DNA of 64,000 nt from Acetobacterium fimetarium. GTDB taxonomy: Bacteria > Bacillota > Clostridia > Eubacteriales > Eubacteriaceae. The notes under the pieces were generated by a model that worked only from the letters and a program-made list of their open reading frames with translations, was not told where the DNA came from and did no database searches. Position 1 is the stretch's first letter, and every line of letters starts with the position of its first letter. Made by a program: the position numbers and the translations under genes. This document shows positions 1 through 8,218 of the stretch, in pieces. The stretch lies in contig NZ_WJBC01000001.1 in NCBI RefSeq assembly GCF_014284475.1, positions 1 through 64,000 of the forward strand. The letters are read 5' to 3'.

Positions 1-21
1 GGCGGCGGCGGCAGCTGGTAG
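1..21 (+). CDS. C-terminal end of a Gly-rich protein (partial, cut by window start)
   Basis: The first 21 bases read as four glycines, Ser, Trp and a TAG stop, and are followed directly by a terminator hairpin. A Gly-rich tail ending in Ser-Trp is common in TPM-domain and DUF2207 membrane proteins, so the gene may belong to one of those families, but six residues cannot decide this. Confidence 0.4.
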   Translation, partial: GGGGSW

Positions 22-31
22 CCACTATAGA

Positions 32-63
32 GAACTCATGGCCTGGCCATGGGTTCTTTCTTT
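32..63 (+). terminator. Rho-independent terminator
   Basis: GAACTCATGG pairs with CCATGGGTTC around a short CCTGG loop and is followed by a T-rich tract. It closes the Gly-rich gene at the window start. Confidence 0.7.
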
Positions 64-80
64 ATTTAAGCTTATGACTA

Positions 81-109
81 TTTACAGAAAGTTGTTAAAA
101 GGTTATACT
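81..109 (+). promoter_or_regulatory. Sigma-A promoter for the His-tailed gene
   Basis: TTTACA (81-86), a 17-base spacer and TATACT (104-109) lie 47 bases before the chosen start. Confidence 0.65.
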
Positions 110-155
110 AACAATCAGCGACATTCACATTAAAGTGAATAAGAGGAGGAATCAC

Positions 156-989
156 ATGTCCGTTATTGAAGATATGATCCAAGCATATGATCAAGTTTTT
201 CTGGTCGAAAAGAAATGCTCCTACGAAGCCATCATAACCGACAATATCTTTTCAGAAAGACTTAAATTGTGCAACACAGAAAATGAAAAAAAGAAAGTGG
301 CAGCATCAGAAGAAATCCTGCAGCATGCAAAACACCTGTTGGTACTGCCGGATGAGCATGACAGCCAGTTCTATATTCTGCTTCATGAAGATTTGTTTAA
401 AGAAGACAATGTCTACTGCCAGATAATCGCTTATGAATACGCGCGTATTCTCGATTATGCCGAGTGCCGGGAAAAATACGGCATCGCCAACATGAGAGAA
501 GAAAGCTGTCCGGACGACGACTGTCTGAAGTTTCTGATGGAAGCCCGGGCCGGTTTTAAAAGTTTCAGCCTGTTTTACAATCTGACGAGTGCCGACAGAA
601 AGTCCGTGATTTATTCCTATTTGAGCTTCATGGTGCCGGATTACGAAAAACTGCTGAACCAGCATCTTCCGGAAAATATGTCGGCTCTTGCCGAATACTA
701 CGGCCGCTGCCTTGCCGTCAGCTATTACTCAAATGTTGAGCCAACCATGCCGGACTACATCAAGAAATACCCAGTTGATGAGCTGCTTGCGCAGGTTCAT
801 ATCAATATTTTTGATTCGAGTATTTTCAGAAACTACGATGCCATCAGTAACGCCTACAGCGATTTTATGACCAATAAATCAAAGCAGACACGTGACCCGA
901 GCGCATCCACCATTCACCGTCACACGTGCAGTCACACCCATGCACATGGTCATTCTCATGATCATTCGCAGGGAACACCTGCTCACTGA
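156..989 (+). CDS. Unknown protein with His-rich C-terminal tail
   Basis: 277 residues, family not recognised. The start is ATG 156 because AGGAGG lies at 144-149; an in-frame GTG at 135 sits upstream of that site. The body is acidic and helical-looking, without signal peptide or membrane segment, so probably cytosolic. The last 25 residues hold about nine histidines in a HTHAHGHSHDH-like run, typical of nickel or zinc binding or storage tails (inference). A stretch near residue 90-100 (IAYEYARILDY) has the spacing of an HExxH zincin helix without the histidines, which could mean a degenerate metallopeptidase fold; this is weak. Single gene with its own promoter and a terminator shared with the convergent gene downstream. 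Confidence 0.75.
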   Translation: MSVIEDMIQAYDQVFLVEKKCSYEAIITDNIFSERLKLCNTENEKKKVAASEEILQHAKHLLVLPDEHDSQFYILLHEDLFKEDNVYCQIIAYEYARILDYAECREKYGIANMREESCPDDDCLKFLMEARAGFKSFSLFYNLTSADRKSVIYSYLSFMVPDYEKLLNQHLPENMSALAEYYGRCLAVSYYSNVEPTMPDYIKKYPVDELLAQVHINIFDSSIFRNYDAISNAYSDFMTNKSKQTRDPSASTIHRHTCSHTHAHGHSHDHSQGTPAH

Positions 990-1001
990 AAAGCAGTAAC
1001 T

Positions 1002-1032
1002 AAAAAAGGGCCTTAAAATAGGTCCTTTTTTA
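1002..1032. terminator. Bidirectional terminator between convergent genes
   Basis: AAAAAAGGGCCT pairs with AGGTCCTTTTTT around TAAAAT. It has a T run for the + strand gene and an A run that serves the minus-strand gene ending at 1030. Confidence 0.7.
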
Positions 1033-1343
1033 GTTGTCGTCATCGAGATCCGAAAGCGTGATCTCCGCATGATGATTTTCCTCAAGCATATACTTCGGTT
1101 CGTTTCCCGCCTCATGGTAGATATGCCATTCCTGAGTATGCTTGTCCTGAAAGATGTATTTCTCCTTCTTGTTGATTACCACGGTATACTTCGTTCCGAC
1201 TCCCCCGCCAGAAAAACAAAGTGATGCTTTTCCTTCTTCACCTCACTGATAAAATAAGATTTCCGGTCCACCGTCACTACCGCCGGTATCTCATACTCTT
1301 TATATTTGATTGTCTTTACCGTAACTGGATATTTTTTCATCAT
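1030..1343 (-). pseudogene. Small unknown gene broken by a -1 frame change at a C5/G5 run
   Basis: Reading the minus strand from ATG 1343 (ribosome site GGGGTGA) gives MMKKYPVTVKTIKYKEYE... through residue ~46, then the frame closes at 1176. The next frame continues without interruption from the G5 run (C5 on +, 1202-1206) as GGVGTKYTVVINKKEKY... and ends LSDLDDDN at TAA 1030. Joined, the product would be about 104 residues, Lys-rich in the first half and acidic at the end. No family recognised. The simplest explanation is loss of one base in the G run, either real or from sequencing. Confidence 0.65.
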
Positions 1344-1373
1344 GCTCACCCCTGATTGAATTATATGATAAAA

Positions 1374-1416
1374 AACATAAAAAAACAACGGATGATCGAT
1401 GATCCGCTGTTTTTTA
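1374..1416. terminator. Long hairpin terminator
   Basis: AAAAAACAACGGAT pairs with ATCCGCTGTTTTTT (one mismatch). It is T-flanked on both strands and lies between the thymidylate-synthase-like gene and the small gene, both on the minus strand. Confidence 0.65.
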
Positions 1417-1568
1417 TCCGGAATGAAAATAAAGGGAGGATTATTTGTTTCCTTGAAATGATGATACGAAAAAAAGCTTAAGATCGTCTGAAATGACAGC
1501 AAATAAGTTGATATTTAAGGAAACACTAAGACTTTTTCAGCAACCCTTTTCTTTGTTCATAACGCGAA

Positions 1569-2315
1569 TCAGATTCGGCCTTTCTGGGCCTGGATTTGTT
1601 TCAATTCCCTGCACTTTTGCCTGCTTTCATCCGCATACTCTTCGTAGACCTCCAGGTAATCATCATAGGCGATGGTGCAATCCTTCTGATCAAACATCCG
1701 GCAATAGCCTTCAAGTGCCTTCCAGTCACGGCTGTAGGCATGATAGCTCAGCGCGTTGTGCGTGTAGGAGCCAAGCTCACTGATGCCGGCTTCCTTTGCG
1801 ATGTAACGGGACAGCTCGATCAAGGCAAACACGTTCATGGCAACCGCCTTGACACCGTCGTTGCTTCTGAATACCACATTGGTGTTGAGTTTTCCGTTTT
1901 TGACAGTATAGTGGATCAGTTGAAGACAGGGCGGATCAGCCAACCGTGCCGCTTTCTGATTGGAAACATGCAGGGTCGCTTGACGGGTGCCCGGATCTTC
2001 CTTCAATTTGCGGATGACGAATTCGATATTTTCGGCAAATAAATCGTGATAGGTATACCCGTACATGTCTTTCTCAAAGTCCTTCGTGCCTTCAACGATC
2101 TCCAGCACGTAGTCCACCAGGGTTTCCAGGCCGGCCGGCATGGCCATCGTGATTTTCACCTCCTGCACACTGTCGATATCCATGACAAGATGGATTTCTT
2201 TCAAATGGTCTTCACGGTCCTGATTCTTTCCGGTAACGATCTCGGCCCGGTTCAGAGCTTTCATTGCTTCCTCGATCCCCCGGTGCAGTTCTTTTTCATG
2301 TATATAAGTAATCAT
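1569..2315 (-). CDS. Thymidylate-synthase-family protein
   Basis: 248 residues. The central part matches the thymidylate synthase fold: an Arg in GTRQA (R111), the nucleophile region DPPC (C130), and RSNDGVKAVAMN, equivalent to the RSxD segment that binds dUMP. A Y-H pair follows in the SYHAYSRD segment. The arrangement resembles the divergent archaeal-type thymidylate synthase or hydroxymethylase branch more than bacterial ThyA, which is longer and has an LPPCH motif. It may methylate or hydroxymethylate a pyrimidine nucleotide; the substrate cannot be read from sequence. Single gene, with a terminator about 150 bases downstream. Confidence 0.75.
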   Translation of the reverse strand: MITYIHEKELHRGIEEAMKALNRAEIVTGKNQDREDHLKEIHLVMDIDSVQEVKITMAMPAGLETLVDYVLEIVEGTKDFEKDMYGYTYHDLFAENIEFVIRKLKEDPGTRQATLHVSNQKAARLADPPCLQLIHYTVKNGKLNTNVVFRSNDGVKAVAMNVFALIELSRYIAKEAGISELGSYTHNALSYHAYSRDWKALEGYCRMFDQKDCTIAYDDYLEVYEEYADESRQKCRELKQIQAQKGRI

Positions 2316-2491
2316 ACTTTATAATGTCTGGCGATTCGCTGGCCCGGCATTCTCTGCCAGCCTTTATAATGCAATTTGCCAAACTCCTTTCTTTAAGCGC
2401 TTTGTCTAATGATACCATATTTTGAACGGAAAACAACTATCTGAAGTTTCCCGTTAGTTGATTCATTCAACTAAAATCAACTTTCAGTCCA

Positions 2492-2520
2492 TTGCCATTG
2501 CTTTGACAACTCGGTATAAT
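2492..2520 (+). promoter_or_regulatory. Promoter of the CPBP protease gene
   Basis: TTGCCA (2492-2497), 17-base spacer, TATAAT (2515-2520). A nearer TTGACA at 2503-2508 is too close to the -10 to act as its -35. Confidence 0.6.
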
Positions 2521-2585
2521 CTTATCAGAGGTGATGAAAAAACGATTTTGCAAATACAAACACACCCATTTGAAGGAGGCAATCA

Positions 2586-3491
2586 ATGAAACGATTAGGT
2601 ATTTTTCTCGCAACTACATTCATCCTGACCTGGAGTCTGGAATTTATTCTTATGGCAAACGGCGGTTATTCCAATCCCTATCTTATTTTTATTTTGAGCG
2701 GTGTGATGCTCATTCCCGCAATTTCAGTGGTCATCACGCGGCTCATCACACATGAAGGATTTAAAAAATTTGGACTCAAACCACATTTCAAAGGGAACAT
2801 CAAATTTTATCTGATGGCATGGTTTGGCCCGTCCGTGCTGATTCTTACGGGTGCTGCCCTGTACTTTCTGATTTTTCCCTCGCATTTCGACCCGACGATG
2901 AGCAGTATCACCCAAGTCTACCAGGCTCAGGGGATTGACGTCACCGCATCTTCAATGACGACTATTTTCATCGCCCAGTTTGCCGCCGGCATGCTGCTGA
3001 GCCCGGTGCTGAACATCATCACCACTCTGGGTGAAGAAATCGGCTGGCGCGGTTATCTCCTGCCAAAACTCAGGGAGCATTACAGCGACCGAATCGCGAT
3101 TGTGATTTCGGGCGCGATCTGGGGTTTGTGGCATGCGCCCATCATTGCCATGGGGCATAATTACGGAACCGGCTATCCCTTTTATCCCTGGGGCGGCATT
3201 TTGGCCATGATCGCCTTCTGCCTGTTCATCGGTTCTTTTTTCTCCTATCTGGTGATCCGGACGAAAAGCGTTCTGCCGGCAGCTATCGGCCACGGCGCCC
3301 TTAACGGATTTGTCGGTATCACAGCTTTCTTCACCATTGGCGACGTCAGCCCGTTCATCGGTCCGATGGCCACGGGCATCATCGGCGGTATTGGATTCAT
3401 CGTCATCGGTACCATCTGCTTTGTTCTGGTCGGTCGACAGGCTAAACCGCATTCATTAAATCTGAACACGGTTACAGCCAAAACCGAATAA
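2586..3491 (+). CDS. CPBP (CAAX/ABI) family intramembrane glutamic protease
   Basis: 301 residues, about eight hydrophobic segments. Carries the family motifs: EEIGWRGYL (E150, E151, R155), then WGLWHAP (H183) in the next helix, and GHGALNG in a later helix. These residues build the membrane-embedded active site of the CPBP/Rce1-like family, whose bacterial members include bacteriocin self-immunity and membrane protein processing factors. The start follows AAGGAGG. Monocistronic, with its own promoter; no bacteriocin gene is visible beside it, so a housekeeping membrane protease role is equally likely. Confidence 0.88.
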   Translation: MKRLGIFLATTFILTWSLEFILMANGGYSNPYLIFILSGVMLIPAISVVITRLITHEGFKKFGLKPHFKGNIKFYLMAWFGPSVLILTGAALYFLIFPSHFDPTMSSITQVYQAQGIDVTASSMTTIFIAQFAAGMLLSPVLNIITTLGEEIGWRGYLLPKLREHYSDRIAIVISGAIWGLWHAPIIAMGHNYGTGYPFYPWGGILAMIAFCLFIGSFFSYLVIRTKSVLPAAIGHGALNGFVGITAFFTIGDVSPFIGPMATGIIGGIGFIVIGTICFVLVGRQAKPHSLNLNTVTAKTE

Positions 3492-3510
3492 ACAAAGCTA
3501 ATCTGGGGTC

Positions 3511-3538
3511 TTGACTTATTCGCTAAAGGTTCTATAAT
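3511..3538 (+). promoter_or_regulatory. Promoter of the DUF3862-type gene
   Basis: TTGACT (3511-3516), 16-base spacer, TATAAT (3533-3538), about 65 bases before the TTG start. Confidence 0.6.
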
Positions 3539-3602
3539 GAAAATTGTGGATGTATTGAAATCAAACTCAATCACATGAATCTAGAATAAGAAGGCGTATA
3601 TT

Positions 3603-4145
3603 TTGGACCAAACTGAAGAAGAAGAAATTAAGAAAGTAGCATTTTACCAGCGCTACTGGTTTGTTTTAGGCTTCCTGGTGCTTCTCCCACCGGTCGGACT
3701 TTTATTATTGTGGTTGAACAAACGGTTCAATCTGGCCGTAAAAATCCTGTTGACCATCATTTTTGGATACTGGATCGTCACGTTGTTCGGCTACCTCAAT
3801 AATTCAGCAACGCGATCGCAGATGACTGCGGCAGCGGCCAGACAGGCAGTAACTGAACAGAAAGCCGCGTCGGAACAGAAAACAGAAAACGTTGCCGCCG
3901 CCAATACCCCGGAGGTAACCCTTGCTGAATACAGCAAGATCGAACCCGGCATGACTTATGACCAAATCGTCGCAATTATCGGCGGCTCCGGAACCCTGTC
4001 CTACGAGTTTGAGGAAACCTTCGACGATAAAATCTGTCTGATTCAGACCTACTCGTTCAAAGGAATCGGTGACGAAGGCGCGAACGTAATTCTAAGTTTT
4101 CAGGATGGCATTCTCTCCATGAAAACCCAGAATGGTCTCAAATAA
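3603..4145 (+). CDS. Membrane-anchored protein with DUF3862/SmpA-like domain
   Basis: 180 residues starting at TTG 3603 after AAGAAGG; an upstream ATG is closed by a stop. Two hydrophobic segments (about residues 18-36 and 45-63) anchor the N-terminus. A low-complexity Ala/Gln/Glu linker (72-103) leads to a compact C-terminal domain, EYSKIEPGMTYDQIVAIIGG followed by beta strands. That pattern is the BLIP/SmpA-like fold of DUF3862, found on exported or surface proteins of Firmicutes. Exact function unknown; probably extracytoplasmic. Confidence 0.7.
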   Translation: MDQTEEEEIKKVAFYQRYWFVLGFLVLLPPVGLLLLWLNKRFNLAVKILLTIIFGYWIVTLFGYLNNSATRSQMTAAAARQAVTEQKAASEQKTENVAAANTPEVTLAEYSKIEPGMTYDQIVAIIGGSGTLSYEFEETFDDKICLIQTYSFKGIGDEGANVILSFQDGILSMKTQNGLK

Positions 4146-4172
4146 GTTTTTCTCAAAAATCAAGGCTGATTG

Positions 4173-4218
4173 AAAGCCCCATGAAATTGAACTGGATCAA
4201 TTTCATGGGGCTTTTTCT
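4173..4218 (+). terminator. Strong terminator
   Basis: AAAGCCCCATGAAATTGA pairs perfectly with TCAATTTCATGGGGCTTT around ACTGGA, followed by T's. Confidence 0.85.
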
Positions 4219-4282
4219 TCCGATCGGCAAAGATTGAGCTCTTCCCGCATACTGAAAACAAAAGCAGACTTTTTAGGATCAG

Positions 4283-6421
4283 TTAGTTTTCATAAAAATA
4301 GATATCACCGTTAGCATCCAGTGCGAAGATCTCAAAATCGGTATAGAGTGAGCTTCCGAAAATGTCGTCAATCTGGAATGAGTAGTAGTAATCCCCCGGT
4401 GACAGCAGTTCCTCATAAATAATCGGGTCATCGTTGAAGGTGTATTTTTCACCAACATAGGTGCCTTCCTCGTCAGTTTTCATATTGTAGGAATAGTACT
4501 CCGGCGTGATCAGATCACCTTTCTTCAGCTTGGTGATTTCCTTGGCAGACTGACCGGTTTCCGGATCGATACCGTCCCATGTGCCGATAATCCTGATCGT
4601 ATAGTTGCCATCTGCCTGAAAGTCCAGACGGATTCTCAGGTTAGTTTCCACATCGTTGACCATAACCGGCGATGTATAAATGTTATAGTTGTTCCCCTGT
4701 TCCACAATGTAGGTCGCCAGCGGTTGACCATCGGGCAGCGCAAACCAGTAACCGTTGAAATTGTCCTCAAATTGGCCGCTATCCCAGTTTGCCGTGACGT
4801 TATCGTCCAGCCCCAGCTCAATCAGGTTTTCCCCATCACCGATGTCCATGAAGAGATCGCAGTAGACCGCATCCGCATAATCCAGGGTATCCTGGGATAT
4901 GGTAAAGCCATACATGCCGTTCGCATTGAGCGCGGGCTGCTGTGAAAAGGAAACAGCGCTTTCATTCTCACTGAAGTTGTATTCCTGATCGCTTTGAACC
5001 ACCATATCAGACCAGTAATTCTCGGTGTTTTCCTGATAGCCGTCACTCCAGTAAGCGGAATCCGACCCGAGCCAGTTTGCGTCACTGTAGTTGGCCAAAT
5101 CGCCATTTTTTTCACCAGCATAGGCCATCTTATCCACGAAGGTCATGTAATAGGGACTGACGCAGATGTCCTTGAAGATGGAAAGTTCCTCGGAGCCCTG
5201 AATCGAAAGCGGATAGTAGACGGAAAGCCCGTTGGAATCAGCTTTGTCGCTGCCGTTTTTCATGTACAGCACACAGTCATCCAGTGCCGACAACGCTTTA
5301 TCCGTACCTTGCACATCGACTGAAATGTTTTTGAGGATGGAGCCGAGATCCACCATATTGGTGTATCCTTCGGACTTGTTGTTGCCCCCGAAATTCTCGG
5401 CAGCAGTGATGCCTTTGGCGATTCCCGAAAGGACATCCGTATTGCCTGAAGCATTATACATGTTTTTCGCCACATCATTGAAGGCATAAACCAGCTCGTC
5501 GATTTTGGACAGATCGATGCATGACAGTGTCGCTTCGCTTTCACTGCCAATGGCGGCGCAGGCATTATAGAAGGAGTCAACAACGACAACGCCCAGATCC
5601 CCGCCTGTGATCGAGGGATTCGCCTCGATGGAACTGGCGATGGCCGAATAGTCCCATCCGTAACCGGGTTCAAGCTCTTCGGAACTGTACATGTATCGGG
5701 CATGGGGGGCTATCACGTTTGCCGTTTCAACCGTTCCCATAAGACAGGCGTCAAAGCCGATGAACTCGAAGGAGTCGGTCATTTTCGAATATTCAGTGGT
5801 CAAGGCATTTTCGATTTCGAGAAGTGAAAGGCTGTCGTATTCATTCTTTTCATCGAAGCAGACGCCAGTGATGCTTCCGCCGCCATGGTTCCAGAATACC
5901 AATCCCATTTTTTCAGCGGGATAGGTCTGAACTCCCCAGTCGAGGAAATCTGCCAGCGTCTCCGCGCTGCCCATGTTGGCCTCTTTCAGCTCATCCACTT
6001 TGTCAATTTGCTGATTCTCAATCACGAAACGTTCCGTGCTGGAAGAATCGACAATATCATTGTTCCAGGTTTCAGTTCCACCGGTCTGAACAATAAATTT
6101 CAGTCGGTCGGTTTTCGTCGCATCAACCATTTCCTGCAGATCCGCTGTCCCCAGGCCCCCGTCGCTTTCAAGGTCAGTTCCGCACATATATACATAAATG
6201 GTCCAGGTACCGGATGCACCCATTGCCTGCGTTTTTCCTCTTGAAAGGCGGTTGATCGCCAGCGTGCCATCGGAAGACACCGCCATATCCGTACTCCGTT
6301 TGATGGACGTATCAAGACCGGTATTGCGATGGCTGCTGACTCCGTCAGCTTCTTCTGAGCAGGCAGACAGCAATAGAATCATCCCCAATGTCAGGATCAG
6401 TGCCAGTAGTTTTCTTTTCAT
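4283..6421 (-). CDS. Clostripain-family (C11) cysteine peptidase lipoprotein
   Basis: 712 residues. A signal peptide ends in the lipobox LLSAC (Cys21), so the protein is anchored outside the membrane. Residues 72-300 are a caspase-like C11 peptidase domain, beginning WTIYVYMCGTDLES, with the catalytic His in FWNHGGGS (H179) and Cys in FDACLMG (C226). Clostripain-type enzymes cleave after basic residues. The 300-residue C-terminal half is rich in Asp, Asn and aromatic residues and looks like beta-sandwich substrate- or surface-binding modules. Single gene; GGAGG ribosome site. Probably protein scavenging or surface processing. Confidence 0.88.
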   Translation of the reverse strand: MKRKLLALILTLGMILLLSACSEEADGVSSHRNTGLDTSIKRSTDMAVSSDGTLAINRLSRGKTQAMGASGTWTIYVYMCGTDLESDGGLGTADLQEMVDATKTDRLKFIVQTGGTETWNNDIVDSSSTERFVIENQQIDKVDELKEANMGSAETLADFLDWGVQTYPAEKMGLVFWNHGGGSITGVCFDEKNEYDSLSLLEIENALTTEYSKMTDSFEFIGFDACLMGTVETANVIAPHARYMYSSEELEPGYGWDYSAIASSIEANPSITGGDLGVVVVDSFYNACAAIGSESEATLSCIDLSKIDELVYAFNDVAKNMYNASGNTDVLSGIAKGITAAENFGGNNKSEGYTNMVDLGSILKNISVDVQGTDKALSALDDCVLYMKNGSDKADSNGLSVYYPLSIQGSEELSIFKDICVSPYYMTFVDKMAYAGEKNGDLANYSDANWLGSDSAYWSDGYQENTENYWSDMVVQSDQEYNFSENESAVSFSQQPALNANGMYGFTISQDTLDYADAVYCDLFMDIGDGENLIELGLDDNVTANWDSGQFEDNFNGYWFALPDGQPLATYIVEQGNNYNIYTSPVMVNDVETNLRIRLDFQADGNYTIRIIGTWDGIDPETGQSAKEITKLKKGDLITPEYYSYNMKTDEEGTYVGEKYTFNDDPIIYEELLSPGDYYYSFQIDDIFGSSLYTDFEIFALDANGDIYFYEN

Positions 6422-6528
6422 TTTACATCCTCCGTTTATAAACGATAGTGGGTTGAACCTTATAAAATTGCTGGTTTGTGGATTCTTTTAGAAAAGCAAT
6501 GAAAAAATCATTTCGTCAATAATGACAT

Positions 6529-6828
6529 CTAGCGTTTCTTCATCGATTTGTAGGTTCCCGAGTTTTGGAGCGCTTCAAAGACTGGTTCAATCCAGAGATT
6601 ACCCAGCCCATACAAACCGTCGAGATAAATTTTGGAAAAAGTCCTTTCAAAAGCTTTGTAAAACAGAATCGGTTTTTTTAGCACCTCTTTTGGAGAAAGC
6701 CCGCAGTGGTGTACCGGCCACATTTCGGACATGAACATGATGGGCACGCGATCCGGTGTTTCCCGTTTAAAAGCAGTATTGAAACGCTGAATTTTCTCTT
6801 GATAAAGTTCCGATATTGATGAATCCAT
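6529..6828 (-). pseudogene. Truncated N-terminus of a URO-D-type corrinoid methyltransferase
   Basis: 99 residues: QEKIQRFNTAFKRETPDRVPI is the standard opening of uroporphyrinogen-decarboxylase-like methyltransferases (MtaA/MtbA-like and O-demethylase relatives of about 340-380 residues). After about residue 94 the sequence leaves the family and stops. Ribosome site AAGGGG and an extended -10 promoter are intact, so it may still be expressed, but without the barrel's C-terminal half it cannot be active. With the C-terminal piece at 6978-7241 it suggests rearrangement of one or two methyltransferase genes. Confidence 0.7.
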
Positions 6829-6859
6829 ATTGAACCCCTTAAAATTATTTTGCGTTTCA

Positions 6860-6868
6860 ATTATAACA
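6860..6868 (-). promoter_or_regulatory. Extended -10 promoter for the URO-D fragment
   Basis: Minus strand TG-T-TATAAT about 32 bases before ATG 6828; no good -35 seen. Confidence 0.5.
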
Positions 6869-6888
6869 TATGCGATCCCTTAGTGATA

Positions 6889-6948
6889 TAAAAAATCGCT
6901 CTGTTCAACCCTGGAATCTCATCGGATTCCAGCGGAACAGAGCGATCT
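6889..6948 (-). terminator. Terminator after the methyltransferase C-terminal fragment
   Basis: ATCGCTCTGTTC pairs with GAACAGAGCGAT, with an inner CTGGAATC/GATTCCAG stem, followed on the minus strand by T6. Confidence 0.85.
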
Positions 6949-6977
6949 GTTTAATTGTTTGTAGATGTGATTTGGTT

Positions 6978-7241
6978 TTAAAACATTTCTTTACTGAGTT
7001 CGTCGACAATTTCACTGGTAGCTTCATAAACGCCCAGGAATGAGCTGATGCCCAACCCTTGACTTAAACATGGGATAAAATAAAGCTTACCGCATTCCTT
7101 ACAGGCAATTTCTGTATATTTACGGATTTCATCACGTGACCAGGCTGGATGGTCGACTTTACCGCTGTCGATATCCCCCATAAATGTCATCTTGCCACCG
7201 TATTGTTTGATGAGTTCTGGAACATTGTTGGTTGTCATCAC
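6978..7241 (-). pseudogene. C-terminal fragment of a URO-D-type methyltransferase
   Basis: 87 codons from GTG 7241. TTNNVPELIKQYGGKMTFMG and DIDSGKVDHP are the conserved C-terminal part of the URO-D methyltransferase barrel, including the region that leads to the zinc-ligand and substrate side. The first three quarters of the gene is missing: an in-frame stop lies just before the GTG. It is read in the same direction as the corrinoid fragment just upstream, the normal gene order of such operons, and ends at the terminator 6889-6948. Non-functional remnant. Confidence 0.7.
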
Positions 7242-7280
7242 ACCCTAAATTTTTCAGATGTTTTATTTGATCAGATTAAA

Positions 7281-7406
7281 TCAAGCGACTATTTCTTTGG
7301 CTTTAACGGCGGCACTGCCGGCGTCCAGTGCTTCCTGTACAGCGGCGGCAATCTTCTTTGATTTACCAGTTTCAACCAAACCCTTTACATTTTCAATTTT
7401 CGACAT
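7281..7406 (-). pseudogene. N-terminal stub of a corrinoid protein
   Basis: 41 residues, MSKIENVKGLVETGKSKKIA..., matching the usual first helices of methyltransferase corrinoid proteins (full length about 210). It stops before the cap and B12-binding domains. It overlaps the end of the GntR stub upstream, at a GAAAATG junction that probably marks a deletion joint. Confidence 0.6.
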
Positions 7407-7500
7407 TTTCAGTGGGAAGCTTGTCTCCCGCTTTCAGTGTGTTGTTCTTGATTTTTTTGATGATGTCTTCCTGAATGAGTTGATAAATCTGCTGTTTCAT
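7393..7500 (-). pseudogene. N-terminal stub of a second GntR regulator
   Basis: 35 residues, IYQLIQEDIIKKIKNNTLKA then GDKLPTE, the classic first helix and wing approach of GntR-family regulators, cut just before the recognition helix. Its ATG directly abuts the TAG stop of the GntR gene before it (TAGATG), so two GntR genes once stood in tandem. Confidence 0.6.
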
Positions 7501-8207
7501 CTATTCACCTATCACAGAAACGCCTTCGATGCGACATTTGTTGTAGCGGCAATACAACTGTCCGAAACCAATGGGAGACCTGTCCTGATCTAGAATATGC
7601 TGCTTGACGACGATGACCGGATCATCAGCTTGAAGCTGCAGGCGCTTTGCGATTTCAACAGTTGGCATCTCCATACTGATCGATATATTTCGGTGAACAT
7701 CGAAGATGGACGTCCGGCTGGCGATGATTTCCGGGAATGTGATGTAGTTGATTTCCTTTTCTACGATGGGGATTCCAGTAAAATACGGGATGTATTTTGT
7801 GTCATAGGCAACCAGCTCACCGTCACTGTAAATAAGGTGCCTGATCACGACAATGCGCTTGTCCGGCGATACCCTCAGCTGGTAAATCAGTTCAGCTGTC
7901 GGCCTGATAATTTCGACTTCCATGAGTTGACTTTCTTTATTTGATCCGGTTAGCATAGCCAGTTCATCAAAAGCAAACAAATATTTGTCGTGATTGATTT
8001 TTTTGTAAAATAGCCCTTTCCCGGAACGGAGTAAAGCAGATTTTCATCGACAAGAATGGCCAGCGCCTTTCTGACCGTCATTCGGCTGACACCGTATTTG
8101 GAGCAGAGTTCTTTTTCCGAAGAAAGCGGATCGTTGGCGTTGAGGAGCCCGTAGGTAATCTGTTTGCGAATATCATCAGCTATTTTCAAATAAACAGGCA
8201 CAGCCAT
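7501..8207 (-). pseudogene. GntR/HutC-type regulator broken at an A7 run (or recoded)
   Basis: The first 76 residues, from ATG 8207, form a GntR winged helix (DDIRKQITYGLL, SEKELCSKYGVSRMTVRKAL, GKGYFTKK). The frame then closes early after nine unrelated residues. One base back, INHDKYLFAFDELAMLTG continues into a full UTRA-type effector domain ending at TAG 7501. Joined length is about 235 residues, normal for the HutC subfamily. The switch lies at A7 (T7 on +, 7998-8004), in phase for A AAA AAA -1 slippage. It is 11 bases downstream of the corrinoid gene and probably controlled it, sensing a methyl donor (inference). Confidence 0.75.
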
Positions 8208-8218
8208 TGTTCTCTCCC

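Noticed and set aside
2503-2520. TTGACA near TATAAT as a promoter pair
   Set aside because: Only 6 bases apart; TTGCCA at 2492 gives the proper 17.
2531-2755. A 74-codon frame ahead of the CPBP gene
   Set aside because: Overlaps the real gene in another frame and its start lacks a good ribosome site; the GGAGG before 2586 fits the protease.
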